Translations under genes and position numbers: made by a program
The notes under the pieces: model-generated
What the model saw: only the letters and a program-made list of their open reading frames with translations
Told to the model about the DNA's origin: nothing
The model's database searches: none
Source of the DNA: CAWKEY01 sp963848675
Lineage (GTDB): Bacteria > Pseudomonadota > Gammaproteobacteria > Methylococcales > Methylomonadaceae
DNA length: 64,000 nucleotides
NCBI GenBank assembly: GCA_963848675.1
Contig: CAWKEY010000036.1
Location: forward strand, 186,001 to 250,000
Reading direction: 5' to 3'
Part shown: positions 60,666 through 64,000 of the stretch, piece after piece
Layout of the letters: the number at the start of each line of letters is the position of its first letter
How positions within the stretch are numbered: position 1 is the first letter of the stretch

Positions 60666-62154
60666 ATTTACACTCCTCGGGGGTTAATGAACTGCGCCAG
60701 GCATGGCTTTCTTTATCAAACAGGCGGCGGCAATCGGTAGGGCCCCAGGATCCGGCCGGATAAGTGGCAATGTGATCACGTTCAATCGCCCAGGTTTGCA
60801 GGATCGGATCAACAATGCGCCAGGCGTATTCGACTTCGTCAAAGCGTAGAAACAACGAGCGGTCGCCTTCCATGACGTCTAGCAACAAATCTTCATAGGC
60901 ATCGGTGGCTTTTTCGTCCTGCTGGCGGAAGCTGGCATCCAGACTGCTGGCGCGTGTGCGCATGGCCAGCCCAGGTTCTTTTACTGTCATTTCAATACGA
61001 ATGCATTCTTCCGGCTGTATGCCTAACAACACCCAGTTGGGGTTCATGCACTGAATCTGGGTGTCGCGGAAGAACTGCAAGGGGGGGTGCCGGAAACAAA
61101 TCGAAATCGCCGATTGCCCTTTGGCCATGCGTTTGCCGGTACGCAGATAAAAAGGCACGCCGCGCCAGCGCCAGTTGTCGATATAAAGCTTAAGGGCGGC
61201 ATAGGTCTCGGTGATGCTGTTGGCGGGAATATGGTCTTCCTGCAAATAGCCCTTAACGTTTTCGCCATTAATGCGGCCCTGGGTATATTGGGCGCGGAAG
61301 GCGTGGGCATGGACAGCTTCTTTAGGAATGGGGCGTATGGATTTTAAAACCTTGACCTTCTCATCACGCAAGGATTCCGCTTCCATGGATACCGGCGGCT
61401 CCATGGCAACCAGGGTCATCAATTGCAGAAGATGGCTTTGCAGCATGTCACGCATGGCGCCGGCGCTGTTATAGTAATCGCCGCGCGTGCCGATACCGAA
61501 TTCTTCCGAATGGGTGATTTGAATATGGTCAATGTAATGCCGGTTCCATAACGGTTCCAGCATGACATTGGCGAAACGGAACACCAGTACGTTTTGCACG
61601 GTGCCCTTGCCCAGATAATGGTCGATGCGATAAATCTGCTCTTCCTTTAAATATTGGCTGATGCGCTTTTGCAAGGCCTGAGCGCTGTCCAGATCATAAC
61701 CAAAGGGTTTTTCTATAATCACCCGGCGCCAGCCGTATTCTTCATCAAACAGCTGTTGCTTGCTCAGCAGTTCCATGACGATGCCGAAATCCTGCGGTGC
61801 AATAGACAGATAAAAGGCGAAGTTTTTCGGGAAGCGATTATCTTTGTTGAGCAGATCAGCCAATTCGCTATAACATTGCTCGCTTTGTAAATCGCCGCGA
61901 TGGTAGAACAGGCGTGCGCTGAAGCGTTGAAAAACGGCTTCATTAAAATCACTGCCAGTTTTGGCTTGAATCATGTCCCGGACTTCTTCCAGCCATTTTT
62001 TCTGATCCCAGGGCCGGCGGCCGATGGCCAGAATGTGAGCGCCTTCGGGTAAGCGACCCTCGACATCAAGATAATACAATGATGGCATGAGCTTAATACG
62101 GGACAGATTGCCCGTAGCGCCAAAAATAACGTAGGTACAAGGTTCGGCTTTCAT
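60655..62154 (-). CDS. zwf: Glucose-6-phosphate 1-dehydrogenase
   Basis: 499 residues. Seen: GATGNLSRIKLMPSLYYL (NADP binding), EKPFGYDLDSA, the active-site RIDHYLGKGTVQNVLVFRFA and a normal C-terminus. Oxidises glucose 6-phosphate and yields NADPH or NADH. gnd lies upstream at 98 bp and pgl overlaps downstream, so all three oxidative pentose-phosphate enzymes sit together. NADPH from here may feed glutathione reductase. Confidence 0.97.
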
Positions 62155-62217
62155 AAATGCTTAAAAAAATTAGGTGTGGGGTTTATTCCATCTGTGACCG
62201 CTGGGCTCCGGGCGGGC

Positions 62218-62243
62218 GTGGGACAGGTTGTGGCCTGTCCCAC
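62218..62243. repeat. Hairpin between gnd and zwf
   Basis: 10-bp arms GTGGGACAGG / CCTGTCCCAC, six-base loop, 10 bp after the gnd stop on the minus strand. Could tune the ratio of gnd to zwf message or end a fraction of transcripts. Confidence 0.6.
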
Positions 62244-62252
62244 GGCGGCTGC

Positions 62253-63698
62253 TTATACGGTATAGGTTGTCGATGCTGTTTTGCCGCCGTGCCCCGTCCA
62301 GTCGGTATGGAAAAACTCGCCTCGGGGCCGGTCTGTGCGTTCGTAAGAATGCGCGCCGAAGTAATCCCGCTGCGCTTGCAGCAAATTGGCGGGCAGCCTT
62401 TCGGTGCGGTAGCCGTCGTAATAAGCCAGTGCCGATGAAAATGCCGGCGTTGGAATGCCCAATTGTATGCCCATGATGACCGCCTGGCGCCAGCCTGCCT
62501 CGGCCTGCTTCATGGCGTTGACAAAGAAATCGGCCAGCAGCAGGTTTTCCAGCTCTGGAGTTTGCTCGTAAGCCTGTTTGATGTCATTCAGGAACTGGCT
62601 GCGAATAATGCAGCCGCCGCGCCACATCAGGGCAATATCGCCGTAGTTCAGCGCCAGCTTGTATTCTTTGGAAGCTTCGCGCATCAGACGGAAACCCTGG
62701 GCATAAGAAATAATCTTGGAGGCATACAAGGCTTGCCGGATGGCCTGAATCATGGCTTGTTTGTCGCCGCTAAAGGTTTGCGTGTTTTTAGGCAGTACTT
62801 CCGATGCTTTTACGCGCTCGTCTTTTTGCGCGGACAGGCAGCGGGCGAAAACCGATTCGCCTATCAGGGTCAAGGGGATGCCCAAGTCCAGTGCATTGAT
62901 GCCGGTCCATTTGCCGGTACCCTTTTGGCCGGCGGTATCCAGAATGCTGTTCAGCAAGGGCTGGCCATTGTCTTCTTTATAGGCCAGGATGTTGGCGGTG
63001 ATTTCAATCAGATACGAGCTTAATTCGCCCTGATTCCATTCGGAAAAGATGGCCTGCATCTCGTCGGTGCTTAAACCCAGGCCTTCTGACAGCAGTTGAT
63101 AGGCTTCGCAGATCAGCTGCATGTCGCCGTATTCGATGCCGTTATGCACCATTTTAACGTAGTGGCCAGCGCCGTTATCGCCGACCCATTCGCAGCAGGG
63201 ATCGCCGTTGACATGCGCACTGATGGCCTGAAAAATCGGTTTGACTGCAGGCCAGGCCAACTGGTTGCCGCCGGGCATAATCGATGGCCCGTGTCTTGCG
63301 CCTTCCTCGCCGCCGGAGACCCCGGTGCCGATATAAAGCAGGCCTCTTTCTTGCAGATATTGGGTGCGGCGATTGGTGTCGGTGAACAGCGAATTGCCGC
63401 CATCAATAATAATATCGCCCGCTGACAACAAAGGCAGCAGGTCGTCAATGTATTGGTCAACCACCGCACCGGCTTTCACCATCAGCATAATCTTGCGCGG
63501 CGAGTCCAGACTGTCCACCAGTTCTTGTAAAGAATGGGTGCCGATCACTTGGGTGTCTTTAGCCGGGCCGTCCAGAAACTCAGCCACTTTGCTGGTGGTA
63601 CGGTTAAATACCGCCACCTTAAAGCCGTGATCGTTCATGTTAAGAACCAGGTTTTGTCCCATTACCCCCAGACCGATTAAACCAATATTTGCTTTCAT
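62253..63698 (-). CDS. gnd: 6-phosphogluconate dehydrogenase, decarboxylating
   Basis: 481 residues. N-terminal NADP fold IGLIGLGVMGQNLVLNMNDH, catalytic region GVSGGEEGARHGPSIMPGG and HYVKMVHNGIEYGDMQLICE, and the C-terminal substrate tail FHTDWTGHGG. The long form typical of Gammaproteobacteria. Converts 6-phosphogluconate to ribulose 5-phosphate with NADPH. First of the gnd-zwf-pgl group on the minus strand. Confidence 0.97.
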   Translation of the reverse strand: MKANIGLIGLGVMGQNLVLNMNDHGFKVAVFNRTTSKVAEFLDGPAKDTQVIGTHSLQELVDSLDSPRKIMLMVKAGAVVDQYIDDLLPLLSAGDIIIDGGNSLFTDTNRRTQYLQERGLLYIGTGVSGGEEGARHGPSIMPGGNQLAWPAVKPIFQAISAHVNGDPCCEWVGDNGAGHYVKMVHNGIEYGDMQLICEAYQLLSEGLGLSTDEMQAIFSEWNQGELSSYLIEITANILAYKEDNGQPLLNSILDTAGQKGTGKWTGINALDLGIPLTLIGESVFARCLSAQKDERVKASEVLPKNTQTFSGDKQAMIQAIRQALYASKIISYAQGFRLMREASKEYKLALNYGDIALMWRGGCIIRSQFLNDIKQAYEQTPELENLLLADFFVNAMKQAEAGWRQAVIMGIQLGIPTPAFSSALAYYDGYRTERLPANLLQAQRDYFGAHSYERTDRPRGEFFHTDWTGHGGKTASTTYTV

Positions 63699-64000
63699 GT
63701 TTGCCTACTGTAATCGTTATTTATCGTATGATTTTAACACGATGCAGCGCCAAGAACTGCTAGTTATCCTCATCGCCCATCAAATTTTCGTATCCGTGGG
63801 CGGTGCTGTTCTCCATCCTGAACGACAACGTTGTACCGGTAATTCCAGGATGAACATGCAATCAAGGGCGGCGATGATGATGCCGAAGCGGACTTTATCC
63901 TGATGGTGGCATGGACAGTCAAAGCAACGATCGCTTGATATGGCTGTCCAACTGAAAATAAAATAGTCAGCGGGCGAATAATAGCAGCCCGGAAACCCAA
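63699..64000. other. Right edge without a recognisable gene
   Basis: Promoter region of gnd, then about 250 bp with only low-plausibility frames on both strands; a gene could begin beyond the edge. Confidence 0.4.

Noticed and set aside
63770..64000. Minus-strand frame at the right edge
   Set aside because: No motif; composition unlike a protein; could only be judged with sequence beyond the edge.

Overview
The window reads as gammaproteobacterial chromosome. Intact gnd-zwf-pgl, engB, cytochrome c4, the ResB/CcsA cytochrome c assembly pair and dsbA look like ordinary gammaproteobacterial core genes. The mix of trehalose/glycogen genes, pentose-phosphate genes and many small stress or envelope proteins would fit a methanotroph of the Methylococcales, but no methane or methanol oxidation gene is present, so that placement is inference.

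Layout. (1) 1-5233, minus strand: the N-terminal two thirds of a giant cyclic beta-1,2-glucan synthase (ndvB-like), running off the left edge. (2) 5353-6150: a perfect 22-bp-arm hairpin, two tiny membrane-protein genes (DUF3309, DUF3096), a palindromic site and a decayed treY fragment. (3) 6297-18959, minus strand: a five-gene trehalose/alpha-glucan block, treS-maltokinase fusion, glgX, treY, treZ, and a GDE-type debranching enzyme. A second, decayed copy of the DUF3096 block lies at 19140-19348, so the operon sits between direct repeats. (4) 19505-23846: a P-type cation ATPase with a cytochrome b561 domain fused to its N-terminus, and a zinc alcohol dehydrogenase. (5) 23.9-49.7 kb: an accessory 'stress and envelope' region with lipoproteins (DUF4398, OmpA, BON, collagen-like), CsbD, DUF883, PRC-barrel, RlpA, a CheB-CheR-PAS protein, a GGDEF protein, three Crp/Fnr paralogues, glutathione reductase plus peroxiredoxin, and oleate hydratase. 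It also holds gene remnants and short repeats. (6) 49.9-63.7 kb: conserved housekeeping genes (HDOD, MBL hydrolase, engB, cytochrome c4, resB-ccsA-dsbA, GGDEF, and the pgl-zwf-gnd oxidative pentose-phosphate genes).

The most striking signal is a 16-bp palindrome, TGTACG-N4-CGTACA, often flanked by GTC/GAC. I found 16 copies by eye, all between 5.8 and 49.7 kb and none in the trehalose operon or the housekeeping block. Fourteen lie 57-199 bp upstream of a start codon, nearly always of a small envelope, stress or signalling gene, including two of the three Crp/Fnr genes. The arm-spacer-arm geometry suits a Crp/Fnr dimer. The inferred picture is a local regulon for envelope or osmotic stress, possibly run by these Crp/Fnr paralogues. 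Two of the paralogues carry 10-11 bp poly-C tracts at a gene end, which could make them switchable.

Other unusual items are a chimeric signal peptide-CsbD-SmbP-like ORF made by a frameshift, the b561-ATPase fusion, and a CheB-CheR protein that may start at CTG.
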